Assembly (NCBI GenBank): GCA_016793325.1
Contig: JAEUKI010000017.1
Span: 1 to 64,000 of the forward strand
Direction of reading: 5' to 3'
Origin: Myxococcales bacterium
GTDB lineage: Bacteria; Myxococcota_A; Polyangia; Polyangiales; Ga0077539
DNA length: 64,000 nucleotides
In this document: positions 24,479-33,267 of the stretch, piece after piece
How positions within the stretch are numbered: the first letter of the stretch is position 1
Layout: every line of letters starts with the position of its first letter
Translations under genes and position numbers: made by a program
The notes under the pieces: generated by a model
The model's database searches: none
Told to the model about the DNA's origin: nothing
The model's input: the letters and a program-made list of their open reading frames with translations, nothing else

Positions 24479-25516
24479 ATGCGAGCCGTCGTGATTCACC
24501 GCGCAGGAGACTACCGCGCGCTCTCGATCGAGACCGTCCCCGACCCCGAGTGCGGCCCCGATGACGTGGTCGTCGAGACCCGCTACGCAGGCGTGAACTA
24601 CGCGGACTGCATCGTTCGCATGGGCCTGTATTCGAGCGCTCGCGAGTACGTCGGCTGGCCCATCACCCCGGGCTTCGAAGTGTTCGGAACCATCGCGAAG
24701 GTTGGCTCCCGCGTCACAGACCTCCGCGTCGGTCACGAGGTCGTCGCCGTCACGCGCTTCGGCGGCTACGCCACGAAGGTGCGGGTCCCGAGGACACAAG
24801 TATTCGAGAGGGTCCCGGGGTTCGACGAAGCATCGAGCGCTGGATTTCCTGCGGTGTTTCTCACGGCCCACTACGCGCTCGCGACGCTCGCGAACGCGCG
24901 ACGGGGCGAGGCGATCCTCGTTCACTCGTGCGCCGGGGGCGTCGGCGTCGCGCTGGCGCAGCTCGGCCGCGCGATGGGCTGCACCGTCGTCGGCGTCGTC
25001 GGCGCGAAGGCCAAGGTCGACACCGCCCTCGAAGCCGGCGCGCACCACGTGATCGTGCGCGACGGTCGCTCGTGGGCGAAGCGCGCGCGCGAGCTCTCGC
25101 GAGACGGCTACCGCGTCGTGCTCGACGCCAACGGCGCAGACACGCTGCGAGACAGCTACGAGCTGCTCGCCGCGCCAGGGAGGCTCGTCGTGTACGGCTT
25201 CGCGAGCATGCTCCCGCGCGGCGGCGCTGGGCGCCCCAACTGGCTCTCGCTCGCGTGGAAGTACCTGCGAACCCCGCGCTTCGATCCCCTCGAGCTCACC
25301 ACCAAGAACCGCAGCGTCCTCGCGCTCAACCTGAGCTACCTGTTCGAGCACGAGTCGCTGCTCGAAGAGTCCATGACCGCGCTCTTCGCGCGCGCGCGCG
25401 AGGGCAAGCTCCGCCCTCCCCCCGTCACGACGTTCGCGTTCGACCGCGTCGCCGACGCCCATCGCGCGATCGAATCGGGAACCACCGTCGGCAAGCTCGT
25501 GCTCGCGATGCCGTGA
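24479..25516 (+). CDS. Quinone-oxidoreductase-like MDR dehydrogenase
   Basis: A 345-residue cytosolic medium-chain dehydrogenase/reductase. The N-terminal GroES-like domain has VETRYAGVNYADCIVRMGLY and PITPGFEVFGTIAKVG. The Rossmann domain has ILVHSCAGGVGVALAQLGRAMG (AxxGxxG/A type) and YRVVLDANGADTLRDSYELL. Zinc ligands of alcohol dehydrogenases are absent, which fits NADPH-dependent quinone/enone reductases of the VAT-1/QOR type. CGGAG lies 4 nt before the ATG. It is divergent from the enoyl-CoA hydratase gene. Substrate unknown. Confidence 0.92.
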   Translation: MRAVVIHRAGDYRALSIETVPDPECGPDDVVVETRYAGVNYADCIVRMGLYSSAREYVGWPITPGFEVFGTIAKVGSRVTDLRVGHEVVAVTRFGGYATKVRVPRTQVFERVPGFDEASSAGFPAVFLTAHYALATLANARRGEAILVHSCAGGVGVALAQLGRAMGCTVVGVVGAKAKVDTALEAGAHHVIVRDGRSWAKRARELSRDGYRVVLDANGADTLRDSYELLAAPGRLVVYGFASMLPRGGAGRPNWLSLAWKYLRTPRFDPLELTTKNRSVLALNLSYLFEHESLLEESMTALFARAREGKLRPPPVTTFAFDRVADAHRAIESGTTVGKLVLAMP

Positions 25517-25531
25517 CCCCCTCAGGTCCTC

Positions 25532-25604
25532 GTGGAGCGCGGACACATAGCGAGAAATCTCTTGGAAATATCCAGAGATTCTCACCCCCTGCGTCGCGCT
25601 CCAC
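25532..25604. terminator. Long imperfect hairpin between convergent genes
   Basis: Outer arms GTGGAGCGCG (25532-25541) and CGCGCTCCAC (25595-25604) and inner arms AATCTCT-T-GGA (25556-25566) and TCCAGAGATT (25571-25580) share one symmetry axis near 25568. It lies between the oxidoreductase stop (25516) and the FG-GAP gene stop (25623), so a bidirectional terminator is likely. The core GGAAATATCC is shared with 7534-7545. Confidence 0.6.
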
Positions 25605-25622
25605 CGGCGGAGCGCTCGCGGC

Positions 25623-28619
25623 TCACTGCGCGGCGACGGACGCGCCGGTCCCAGTGGTAACCGAGATCGACGTGAACAACGTTCCGATCGACGCGCGCGT
25701 CGCGGTGCCTCGATAGAGGTGGACGCGGCTCGTCGTCGAGCTCGCCGTCGATCGACCGATGATGATGTCCGAGATCCCGAGCCCGTCCGACGTGTACCAG
25801 TCGCCCGCGCTGAACGACGAGACGCCAGCGCTGAACCCGCTGAAGCTCACGGCTCCGGTCACGGTCGAGCCGGTGGCGCTTCCGAAGTAGAGAATCGCGC
25901 TCGTGCTGCTGGCTCCGCCGCCGACGAGGATGTCGCCATACCCGTCACGGTCGACGTCGCCCGCGAAGGACACCGTGAAGCCCGCTTGAGGAATGCCCGA
26001 GCCCGTGAGCGTGGCCGACGCAGCGCTCACGACGCCCGTAGCGTTTCCGTGAAACACCGAGACCGACGCGGTCGTGTACTCGCCGACGACCAGGTCCGAG
26101 TATCCGTCGCCGTTGACGTCTCCCGCGCAATCGACGCTGCGACCGAAGCCCGCGCCGCCCGTGAGCGTCTGCGACGGCGTCGCGCCGAGGCCCGCGGCTC
26201 CGCCCATGTACAACACGACGTCGTTGGAGCCGCCGTCGATGCCGAACGCGACGTCGCCGAAGCCATCGCCGTTGAGGTCGCACGAGCGCGAGATGCTCAC
26301 GCCGAAGTTCGCGTTGAGCGACGGGTGCGCGATCGTCACGCTCGGCGTGGTCGCAGGGCCCGTGGCAGACCCGTAGTAGACAAACGCTCGACCCGACGCG
26401 GCGCCGACGGCGATGTCCGCATAGCCGTCGCCGTTGACGTCGCCGATCCCGGACACGAAGCGCCCGAACTGAATGTTGCTCGCGGGCGCTGTGATCGTGA
26501 CCGACGCGGTCGTCGGGTAGCTCGACCCGTTCGCGAAGTACACGTGAACGATCCCGCCCGTGCTCGTCGGCGCGCCAACGATCGCGTCGACGAGGCCGTC
26601 GCCGTTCACGTCACCCGCAGAGGCGACCGACGTTCCGAACCCGGTCGAGCCCGACATCACCGTCGCGGGCGAGAGCGTGGACGTCGGAGACGCGCCCGTC
26701 CTGTAGTCCGCACGAAGCCCTGGCGGAGAGCCGAGGAGCATGTCCACCACGGAGTCGCCGTTCGGGTTGAGCATCGCGCCGAAGACACCTCGCCCCGTGA
26801 CCGACGCGGGCGCCGACACGATGAAGTGTCGCGCGGGCGAAGGCCCCCCGCCGCCGCTGCCCGTGACGCGCCAGAAATAGTGCCGCCCGACCGCGAGATC
26901 CACCGCGGGCGAGCCGCTCGATGCGCCAGTGACCACGAAGGACGTCTCGAGGATCGTGCACGCGCGGTTGGTGCAGATGTCCACCGTCACGCTCGGCTGC
27001 GTCGCAGGACGCACGAACGTAAACAACGGGCGTCGCGCGTTGGTCGTCGCGCCCGCCCACGGAAACACCGGCCGCGGTGGCTCGGGCTCGCACGTGCTCC
27101 CGACCAATCGGTAGCCCGGATTGCAGGTGATCTGGCAACGGCCAGCGACGCACGCGGCGGTCGCGAGGGCCGGCGCAGAGCACACCATCCCGCACCCGCC
27201 GCAGTGGGTCATGCTCGTGTTGGTGTCCGTCTCGCAGCCGTTCGCGAGGTTCGAATCGCAGTCGCCGAAGCCCGCGTTGCAGCGCGCTCCGCACGCGCCG
27301 GCAGCGCACGTCGCCGTGCCGTTTGCAGGGGTCGCGCAGGCATTTCCGCAACGACCGCAGTGCGCGACGTTCGTGAGGAGCGGCACCTCGCACCCGTCGG
27401 ACCCGAGCATGTTGCAGTCGCCGAAATTCGCGTTGCACGTGAAGCCGCAGCCCGTCGCCGTGCACGTTCGAACCGAGTTCGCGACGGTGGGGCACGGGTT
27501 TGCGCAGCGCCCGCAGTGCGACAAATTGCTGCTGAAATCCGCCTCGCAGCCGTTGAGGCTCGAGCCGTCGCAGTTGCCGAAGCCCGAGTTGCACGTAAAC
27601 GAACACGTGGCTGCGCTGCACGCCGCCGCCGCGTTGGGCGCGGGCGGGCACACGCGGCCGCACACGCCGCAGTGATTGACCTCTGTGCGCGTGTCCGTCT
27701 CGCAGCCGTTGGCCGTCATCATGTCGCAGTCGCCGCGGCCCGTCGGGCACGCGATGCCGCACAGCCCGTTGGCGCACGCGGGCGTCGCGCCCATGACGCC
27801 GGGGCAGACGTTTCCGCACGTCCCGCAGTGGGTGATGCTCGTGCGCGTGACGGTCTCGCACCCGTTGGTGCTCACGCCGTCGCAGTCGCCGAAGCCCGCG
27901 TTGCACATGACCGCGCAGCGGCCCGCGACGCAGGCGGCGACGCCGTTGGTCGCCGCGGGACAGATCGTCCCGCACGTCCCGCAGTTGCGCGGGTCCGTCT
28001 GCAAGTCCACGCAGCGACTCGTGCATCGATCGGGCGTCGGAGCGACGCAGCCCGAGCCGCAGCGAAACATCGCGGGCCCGCCGTCGCCGGGCATCATCGT
28101 GCAGATCGGTGTTGGCTCGGAGCAGCTCGTCGCGCACGCACCACAATTCATCGTGGTCCCGAGGTCGGTCTCGCATCCGTCCGTCGAATCCCCGTTGCAG
28201 TCGCCTCGGTTGGGCATGCACGCGCGGTTGATCACGCACAGCCCCGCGACGCAGCGCGCAGCGCCTGGATCGACGCCCGGGAGGTTCGAACAGTCCCTGA
28301 AGCACGCGCCGCAGTTGCGCGGGTCGACCTGCGTGTCCGTGCACGAGGCCCCGCACACCGTTCGACACGCGATGTCCGGAACGACGTCCATCGGCATCGT
28401 CCCGCCGTCGCCCTGCACGTCCGCGACGGGAACATCCATCGCGACAACGCCCGTATCCGCCGCGTCCATCGGCCGAACGTCCTGCGCGCCGTCCGGTCGC
28501 GCGCCGACATCAGCGCCGTCCCCGGTCGCGTCCCGTCGCTGCACGTCCACCGACTCGGGTCCAACGCACGCCGCAGCAATCGGCGCCAGCGCCGCAAGCA
28601 CAAGCACGGAATTTCGCAT
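25623..28619 (-). CDS. Large Cys-rich / FG-GAP lipoprotein
   Basis: A 998-residue predicted lipoprotein (PIAAAC). After an Asp/Gly-rich linker come about eight Cys-rich modules (residues about 75-530) of the form NGCET...HCG.CG..C...C..G.C...C..GFGDCD, then a fibronectin/Ig-like stretch (RPLFTFVRPATQPSVTVDIC). The C-terminal 330 residues contain FG-GAP blades: DVNGDGLVDAIVGAP, DVNGDGYADIAVGA, DLNGDGFGDVAFGI, DVNGDGYSDLVVGE, DVDRDGYGDILVGG. This predicts a calcium-loop beta-propeller on a disulfide-rich stalk, exposed at the cell surface. Binding partner unknown. The same stalk modules occur in the lipoprotein at 10264-11247. Confidence 0.9.
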   Translation of the reverse strand: MRNSVLVLAALAPIAAACVGPESVDVQRRDATGDGADVGARPDGAQDVRPMDAADTGVVAMDVPVADVQGDGGTMPMDVVPDIACRTVCGASCTDTQVDPRNCGACFRDCSNLPGVDPGAARCVAGLCVINRACMPNRGDCNGDSTDGCETDLGTTMNCGACATSCSEPTPICTMMPGDGGPAMFRCGSGCVAPTPDRCTSRCVDLQTDPRNCGTCGTICPAATNGVAACVAGRCAVMCNAGFGDCDGVSTNGCETVTRTSITHCGTCGNVCPGVMGATPACANGLCGIACPTGRGDCDMMTANGCETDTRTEVNHCGVCGRVCPPAPNAAAACSAATCSFTCNSGFGNCDGSSLNGCEADFSSNLSHCGRCANPCPTVANSVRTCTATGCGFTCNANFGDCNMLGSDGCEVPLLTNVAHCGRCGNACATPANGTATCAAGACGARCNAGFGDCDSNLANGCETDTNTSMTHCGGCGMVCSAPALATAACVAGRCQITCNPGYRLVGSTCEPEPPRPVFPWAGATTNARRPLFTFVRPATQPSVTVDICTNRACTILETSFVVTGASSGSPAVDLAVGRHYFWRVTGSGGGGPSPARHFIVSAPASVTGRGVFGAMLNPNGDSVVDMLLGSPPGLRADYRTGASPTSTLSPATVMSGSTGFGTSVASAGDVNGDGLVDAIVGAPTSTGGIVHVYFANGSSYPTTASVTITAPASNIQFGRFVSGIGDVNGDGYADIAVGAASGRAFVYYGSATGPATTPSVTIAHPSLNANFGVSISRSCDLNGDGFGDVAFGIDGGSNDVVLYMGGAAGLGATPSQTLTGGAGFGRSVDCAGDVNGDGYSDLVVGEYTTASVSVFHGNATGVVSAASATLTGSGIPQAGFTVSFAGDVDRDGYGDILVGGGASSTSAILYFGSATGSTVTGAVSFSGFSAGVSSFSAGDWYTSDGLGISDIIIGRSTASSTTSRVHLYRGTATRASIGTLFTSISVTTGTGASVAAQ

Positions 28620-28746
28620 CGATTCGCTACTCCAGAGCCGAACCTCTACAACGACCGACGCCCGCGCGCGAGTTCGCGAAGAGACACACTATGTCCATCC
28701 CTCGCAGGTCCCTCGCGACCGCAGCGCCCCCGCTGCGACGAACGCG

Positions 28747-29925
28747 TCAGCCGACGGCGTTGCTCAACGCGCGCGACAGGTCGTCGACCGCGCCTCGACG
28801 CTCGTTGAACTCTTCGCCGAACGCCCGCAAGAAGAGCTGCGCTTCTTCGTAGCGCTCGTCGCCGTAGCGCTCGAGCACGAACTCTTCGCGCATGCGGTTC
28901 ATCCGCGCGCCGAGGTCGGTCACGGCTCGCACAGCGCCGAGCATCTCGTCGCGCTCCTTGATGCTCGTCCACCCTGGGAGCTGAATCACGCGCCTTCGCA
29001 CGGCATCGCCGCCACCGGTCATCACCTTCGACGGGATCTCTGCGAGCAAGCGCAAGAGCGGTCGGAGCAAGTCGCACCGTCGCGACGCATCCGCCGCAGC
29101 GACGTACGCCCGAAGCGCGCGGCCGGTGCTCTTCCACAGCGGCAACAAGTTGGGGACCGTGTCCGAGCGGCTCCACAACGACACGAGCGCCTGCTCCCAC
29201 GAGCGCTCGAGGCGGTCTTGCGCGCACTCGAGCAGACGGACGGTTCCCTCTGCGAAGAGCCACGAGACGCGCTCGGCGGCGAGCGCTTCGCTGTCTTCTT
29301 GCAGATCCAACGCGAAGAGCCCCGCGAGCGGCGAGGCTCGCCGGAGCGCGCGGAGCACTTGTCGCTCGTCCTCGGGCGCGAGCGCGAAGCCCGGAATGGC
29401 TTTGTGCGCGAGCAAGAAGAACACCCAGTCTCCGTCGCGACCGCCCTCGGCCGCAGGGAGTACCTCTTTGAGAACGCGCTTCTTCTTGCGCGGCGAGCCG
29501 TCGACCACCGAGGCGCGCTCGGCGTCGAGGTGCGGAATGTTGCGCGTCGCGCCGAGCCAGAAATCAATCGAGCGCAGCGAAAACGCCGGCGCCCAACCGC
29601 CCATCAAAGCGTCGTCCCACACGCGCCCGCTCTCGCGACGGCTCGCGCGCAGCACCGAGCGCTCGCGCGCCCCGCCGCTCTCGACCATCCAGCGCGTGAC
29701 CGCGACCGCCATGTGCCTCGCCGCGAGCCGCAGCACCGCAGGCCGAGGAACGCCGAGGTCCCCCGGGCTTCGCACGACGTCGGCCCTCGAAAATCCGAGC
29801 AGCGCGTTGAGCACCGCGAGCGCGTCGCCCTCGTCTGCCGTGAGGTGCGTCGCGATCCCGTCCGCGTCTGCGTAGGGGTCGATGCGAGACGCGGCCTTCG
29901 CGCCGCTCGTTCGTGTGTCCGTCAC
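28747..29925 (-). CDS. Helical protein of unknown function, partner of radical-SAM activase
   Basis: A 392-residue protein with no signal peptide or membrane helix. It is rich in Leu, Arg and Ala and looks all-helical; it has basic (PRKKKRVLKEVL) and acidic patches but no catalytic motif I recognise. The GTG start at 29925 is preferred because GGAGGATGAGG lies just upstream, and because it begins 7 nt after the stop of the radical-SAM gene, indicating an operon. The tight coupling suggests it is a substrate, scaffold or regulator for that enzyme (inference). The 127 bp between its stop and the next gene start hold no evident feature. Confidence 0.7.
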   Translation of the reverse strand: MTDTRTSGAKAASRIDPYADADGIATHLTADEGDALAVLNALLGFSRADVVRSPGDLGVPRPAVLRLAARHMAVAVTRWMVESGGARERSVLRASRRESGRVWDDALMGGWAPAFSLRSIDFWLGATRNIPHLDAERASVVDGSPRKKKRVLKEVLPAAEGGRDGDWVFFLLAHKAIPGFALAPEDERQVLRALRRASPLAGLFALDLQEDSEALAAERVSWLFAEGTVRLLECAQDRLERSWEQALVSLWSRSDTVPNLLPLWKSTGRALRAYVAAADASRRCDLLRPLLRLLAEIPSKVMTGGGDAVRRRVIQLPGWTSIKERDEMLGAVRAVTDLGARMNRMREEFVLERYGDERYEEAQLFLRAFGEEFNERRGAVDDLSRALSNAVG

Positions 29926-29932
29926 GTGAACC

Positions 29933-30556
29933 TCATCCTCCGAGCCGCGTCTTGGCGCCGTGCACGGGCCAGCCATTGATCGTGATTCGCCCGTTTTTCA
30001 TGCGGATTTCGACGGTGTTTGGCGCGGCGAACCGCGGGTCGTCCTCGCGATATCGGTCCGTCAAGAAGTGCAGCCGCTGGTTGTCGCTGCCGATCCAACG
30101 GCGCGCGGTCGAGTGTCGCTCGCGCTCGTACCGCCCGTCCACGAGCAGGTCCGTCTGCGCGAGCAGCGCGTCGACGTGAGGGTCGCTCTGCGCGCGGAGC
30201 TCTTCGATCGTGAAGCCCGTGTAGACCATCACCGAGAGCCCCGCGGCGCGGACGCGTTCGGCGACCTCGGCCAGCGCTTCGGCCTGCGAAAACGGCTCTC
30301 CTCCGAGGAGGCTCACGCCCTCGACGCCGTGCGACCGCTGCGCGATGGCCTCGTCCGCCAAGTCTCTCGCGGTCCTTCGTTCGCGCTCGCGAAACACGAG
30401 CATCTCGGGGTTGCAGCAGCCCGCGCAGCGCATGGGGCAGCCCTGCACCCAGAGCGCGTACCGCTCGCCTGGCCCTTCGGCGCCAGTGCGCTCGATCACG
30501 AGCGCGACGTTGACGGTGCGCTCGGTCTGCGTGGCTTCGCTTCGCTCATCGGTCAT
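29933..30556 (-). CDS. Radical-SAM protein, NrdG/activase-like
   Basis: A 207-residue cytosolic iron-sulfur protein. The 4Fe-4S/SAM motif CPMRCAGCCNPE (CxxxCxxC) comes early, followed by GVSLLGGEPFSQ (GGE motif) and VMVYTGFTIEEL, features of the short activating enzymes related to NrdG and PflA. Those install glycyl radicals on partner enzymes, but no NrdD/Pfl homologue is visible nearby. It forms an operon with the 392-residue unknown protein (7-nt gap) and lies 45 nt after the small membrane-protein gene. Confidence 0.9.
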   Translation of the reverse strand: MTDERSEATQTERTVNVALVIERTGAEGPGERYALWVQGCPMRCAGCCNPEMLVFRERERRTARDLADEAIAQRSHGVEGVSLLGGEPFSQAEALAEVAERVRAAGLSVMVYTGFTIEELRAQSDPHVDALLAQTDLLVDGRYERERHSTARRWIGSDNQRLHFLTDRYREDDPRFAAPNTVEIRMKNGRITINGWPVHGAKTRLGG

Positions 30557-30601
30557 GAAGTTCGATCTCGCGGTCTCGGCGTGCGCCCTGCGATCGGTCC
30601 G

Positions 30602-31174
30602 TCAGCGAGGCGCCTGCATCGCTGGCCCCAACGCGGGCGGGGGTCGCATCGTCGCGGTCTCGCTGAACCGAGTCGCGACGTACATGCCTGCGATGACCGT
30701 TCCGATCATGACGCCGCCGATCATGGAGTACCCGAAGGCCTTTCGCCCGCGCTCGCCGAGGACCGAACCAATGAGGATGGGAACGGTCACTGGCAACAGG
30801 AAGCTCACCGCCATCAGCGTCGAGCTGCCCCCGCGCAACATCCACCGCATGCTCGACCAGTAAACCGCGTACGCCCCCAGCGCGAACACAGCGACGCCGA
30901 CGAGCAAGCCCAAGGCCACCTCGCGGTTGACCTCGCGCACCGAGCCCGCCGCGCGCAGCGGCGTTCGACTCACCTCTTGTTTGTCCGCGACGGCGGCGCC
31001 CTCATCGGCCTCGTCGCGGGCCTCGCTGTCCTTCGCGCGGGCTTCTCCAGCGTCGGCGGGCTGTTCTGCCTCGGCGACAGAAGGAGCCTCGGTCGTCTCA
31101 GCGTTCGCGTTCGACGCCTCCGCTTCGCGGGCGGCGGGACGCGCTGCAGAGCGTTTCTTTGTCGCTTTGGCCAC
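30602..31174 (-). CDS. Membrane protein with charged N-terminal region
   Basis: A protein of about 190 residues. The first 80 are low-complexity and charged (Ala/Glu/Asp/Lys: AREAEASNANAETTEAPSVA). Three hydrophobic segments follow: VALGLLVGVAVFALGAYAVYW, LMAVSFLLPVTVPILIGSVLG, FGYSMIGGVMIGTVIAGMYVA. The start is uncertain; GTG at 31174 (VAKATKKRSAA) is used because it begins a basic, plausible N-terminus, while longer versions would overlap the promoter of the gene at 31371. It is followed by the radical-SAM gene. Function unknown. Confidence 0.62.
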   Translation of the reverse strand: MAKATKKRSAARPAAREAEASNANAETTEAPSVAEAEQPADAGEARAKDSEARDEADEGAAVADKQEVSRTPLRAAGSVREVNREVALGLLVGVAVFALGAYAVYWSSMRWMLRGGSSTLMAVSFLLPVTVPILIGSVLGERGRKAFGYSMIGGVMIGTVIAGMYVATRFSETATMRPPPALGPAMQAPR

Positions 31175-31370
31175 GAGTGCTAGCCGCAGTCTACGGCCAA
31201 CAGACGTCTCCCGAAACCCATGGCGCGTATCCGGCGTAGCGGGCCCGAGACGTCGCTCGCGACGCGCTCGCAAACAACCGGTCCCCTCCTGCGGCATCGC
31301 AATAGGCACGAACTCCTCCAGACCGGCGGAGTCGTCCACGCAATCTCCTGACTGGAGCCCGTTTGCCATC

Positions 31371-31880
31371 ATGCAATGGAAGGTCGAACACATCGTCTCC
31401 GCGCCCCGAACCGAGGTCGAACGCGCGCTGTTCGATCCAGCGACGACAGCGATTTTGCCCCGGTTCATGAAGGGCATCGCCAAGGCTCAAGTGTTGTCGC
31501 TCGACGCGAACGAGCGTGAGCTCGTGGTTCGCAAGCGCTTCGAGCCCTCGATGAAGCTCCCGGCGTTTGCCAAGGGAATCGACCCCGAAATGACCCAGTG
31601 GGTCGAGACCGTAAAGTGGTCTCGCAGCGCGCACGAAGCGACGTTCGCCATCGACGCCAACGTCCCCGCGGAGTGGAAGAAGTACTTCTCTGCGAGCGGC
31701 CGCTACCGACTCGAAGCGCGCGGCAACGAGACGCTGCGCGTGATCGAGGGAGAGCTCATCGTGCGCGTTCCGCTCGTCGGCCCGATCGCCGAGCGGTACA
31801 TCGTGGGCGTCCTGCGCGAGTGGTTCGCAGGCGAAGCGCAGGCGCTCGAAGCGTGCGCCACCTCGCGCGTCGCCGCGTAG
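31371..31880 (+). CDS. SRPBCC-fold protein, DUF2505-like
   Basis: A 169-residue cytosolic protein. The layout (an initial strand QWKVEHIVSAP, a helix VERALFDPATTAILPRFM, alternating beta strands, and the C-terminal helix IAERYIVGVLREWFAGEAQAL) matches the START/SRPBCC helix-grip fold and resembles DUF2505. Such proteins bind hydrophobic ligands or lipids. ATG at 31371 is supported by the conserved-looking N-terminus. It is a single gene divergent from the membrane protein. The next 161 bp (31881-32041) are A/T-richer and may hold the promoter of the following lipoprotein. Confidence 0.75.
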   Translation: MQWKVEHIVSAPRTEVERALFDPATTAILPRFMKGIAKAQVLSLDANERELVVRKRFEPSMKLPAFAKGIDPEMTQWVETVKWSRSAHEATFAIDANVPAEWKKYFSASGRYRLEARGNETLRVIEGELIVRVPLVGPIAERYIVGVLREWFAGEAQALEACATSRVAA

Positions 31881-32041
31881 TTCGCCGCAGGAGCGCTGGG
31901 GGAAGCGCACGAAAGCAACACTTCGCAACCGAATCTTCTTGTTTCGAGCGAAGAAAACTGCATCGACAATGAACTTCGCTGGGGGGTCGCCGCATCTGCT
32001 CGTACAGGCCGATTCGACGGCAGAGCGTGCGAGGTGCAGCG

Positions 32042-32569
32042 ATGCAAGTGCAGAAGCGACAAGTGACGGGGATGTTTGCGGGTGATCGTCGGGCGCTCTC
32101 GAGCGCTCTCGCGCCGTTGGCGCTCGTCGCGTCCGCGTGCGCAACGACCGAGGTCACGAGCGCTCCGCGCGAAGACACGCGCTCGCTCGCGTACGACGAG
32201 TCGAGCGCGGCTTCGAACCCCGTGCGCACCGCCCTCGATTGCACGGTGCGCGAAGACGCTCCGCTCGTGGCGCGTTGCGCGCAGTGCCCCGCCGAGCCGA
32301 CGCCGCAAGCCGTGGCGCGCGGGTTCTCTGCGGCGGCGTCGAGCGTGAGCGCGTGCGTTCCCGAGCTCGACCGCGGCGCGTCGCTCCGTGTGCGCGGCGA
32401 GTTCGCGAGCGCGGGCGTGGCCCTCCGTTTCGACCTTCGCGGACCGAGGCTCGGCGCGGGCGCGGCGCGCTGCCTCGAACGAGCGCTCTGCACCGTGCGC
32501 GTCCCGACGTTTCGAACGCCGAGCGCCTTCGTTCGCTACGAGTTCGGCGCGCGCGAGGTGTCCCAGTGA
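32042..32569 (+). CDS. Small lipoprotein with C-terminal AgmX/PglI-like segment
   Basis: A 175-residue predicted lipoprotein (lipobox LALVASAC). Two Cys pairs lie in the central part (CAQCP). The C-terminal segment RGEFASAGVALRFDLRGP...ARCLERALCTVRVPTFRTP resembles the small domain found at the end of AgmX/PglI-type myxobacterial proteins, where a Cys-x-x-x-x-L and a Pro-Phe/Thr-Phe occur. Its stop overlaps the GTG of the next gene by 4 nt (32566-32569), so both are translated together. Probably an outer-membrane assembly or adhesion accessory (inference). Confidence 0.72.
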   Translation: MQVQKRQVTGMFAGDRRALSSALAPLALVASACATTEVTSAPREDTRSLAYDESSAASNPVRTALDCTVREDAPLVARCAQCPAEPTPQAVARGFSAAASSVSACVPELDRGASLRVRGEFASAGVALRFDLRGPRLGAGAARCLERALCTVRVPTFRTPSAFVRYEFGAREVSQ

Positions 32570-33222
32570 GCGGCGCGCGACGACGCACGATCACGCTCGC
32601 GACGGCCCTGTCGCTCGCGGCGCTGCCCGCGCTCGGACAGGCGCAATCCACGCGACCCGCGCCCGCTTCGCCGCCCGCTCAGGTCGCGCAACCCGCGCGC
32701 GACGGCGTTCGACTCCGCGGAGGCATCGCCCTCGTCGCCGGTCCGTACCTCCCGTACGGCACGACGAACCTTCAATCCACCGGCGGCGCGGCGGGGCTCG
32801 CGGTTCGCTTCGGCGCGCAGTTCAACCACTACGTCGGGCTCTACGTTCACAGCCAGAACCTCGGCGGCGCGATCGGCGCGCAGTCCACGAGCGGAACGGT
32901 CTCGGGCGCCGTGATGTTTCACAGTCAAAACGCGCTGCTCGCGTCGATCACCATCGCGCACACCGTCGAGATGGGCGCGGGCCCGAGCCTCGACGTGCTC
33001 GCCTTCGGCAACTGCGACAGCGCCTCGCTCTCGTGCGCGTCCGGGATCAACACTGGCCTCGGCGCCCACGCCCGCTTCGCCCTCCTGCTCGGCGGATGGA
33101 ACCCATCGGGCCCGCGTCGCTTCGGCATGAGCATCAGCGCGGACCTGCACCCGATCAAGTACGTCGGTCAGGACGGCGGCCTGCTCGCGACCGTCTTCGG
33201 CCTCGGCCTCGATTGGTTTTGA
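32566..33222 (+). CDS. Predicted outer-membrane beta-barrel protein
   Basis: A 218-residue exported protein. A signal peptide ending LPALGQAQS is followed by a Pro-rich linker. The remainder alternates hydrophobic and polar residues with many Gly and aromatic girdle residues (GIALVAGPYLPYG, LAVRFGAQFNHYVGLYVHSQ, RFALLLGGWN, MSISADLHPIKYV) and ends with Phe (GLGLDWF), the classical C-terminal signature of beta-barrels. The GTG start overlaps the upstream stop. Probably a small porin-like or surface protein, coupled to its lipoprotein neighbour. Confidence 0.75.
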   Translation: MSGARRRTITLATALSLAALPALGQAQSTRPAPASPPAQVAQPARDGVRLRGGIALVAGPYLPYGTTNLQSTGGAAGLAVRFGAQFNHYVGLYVHSQNLGGAIGAQSTSGTVSGAVMFHSQNALLASITIAHTVEMGAGPSLDVLAFGNCDSASLSCASGINTGLGAHARFALLLGGWNPSGPRRFGMSISADLHPIKYVGQDGGLLATVFGLGLDWF

Positions 33223-33267
33223 GCTCGCGATTCGCCAGCAAAAATCCAGGCAATATCGCGATACAAC

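Noticed and set aside
31969..32085. A 38-codon plus-strand ORF before the small lipoprotein
   Set aside because: No ribosome-binding site, no recognised motif and overlap with the likely start of the lipoprotein; probably chance.
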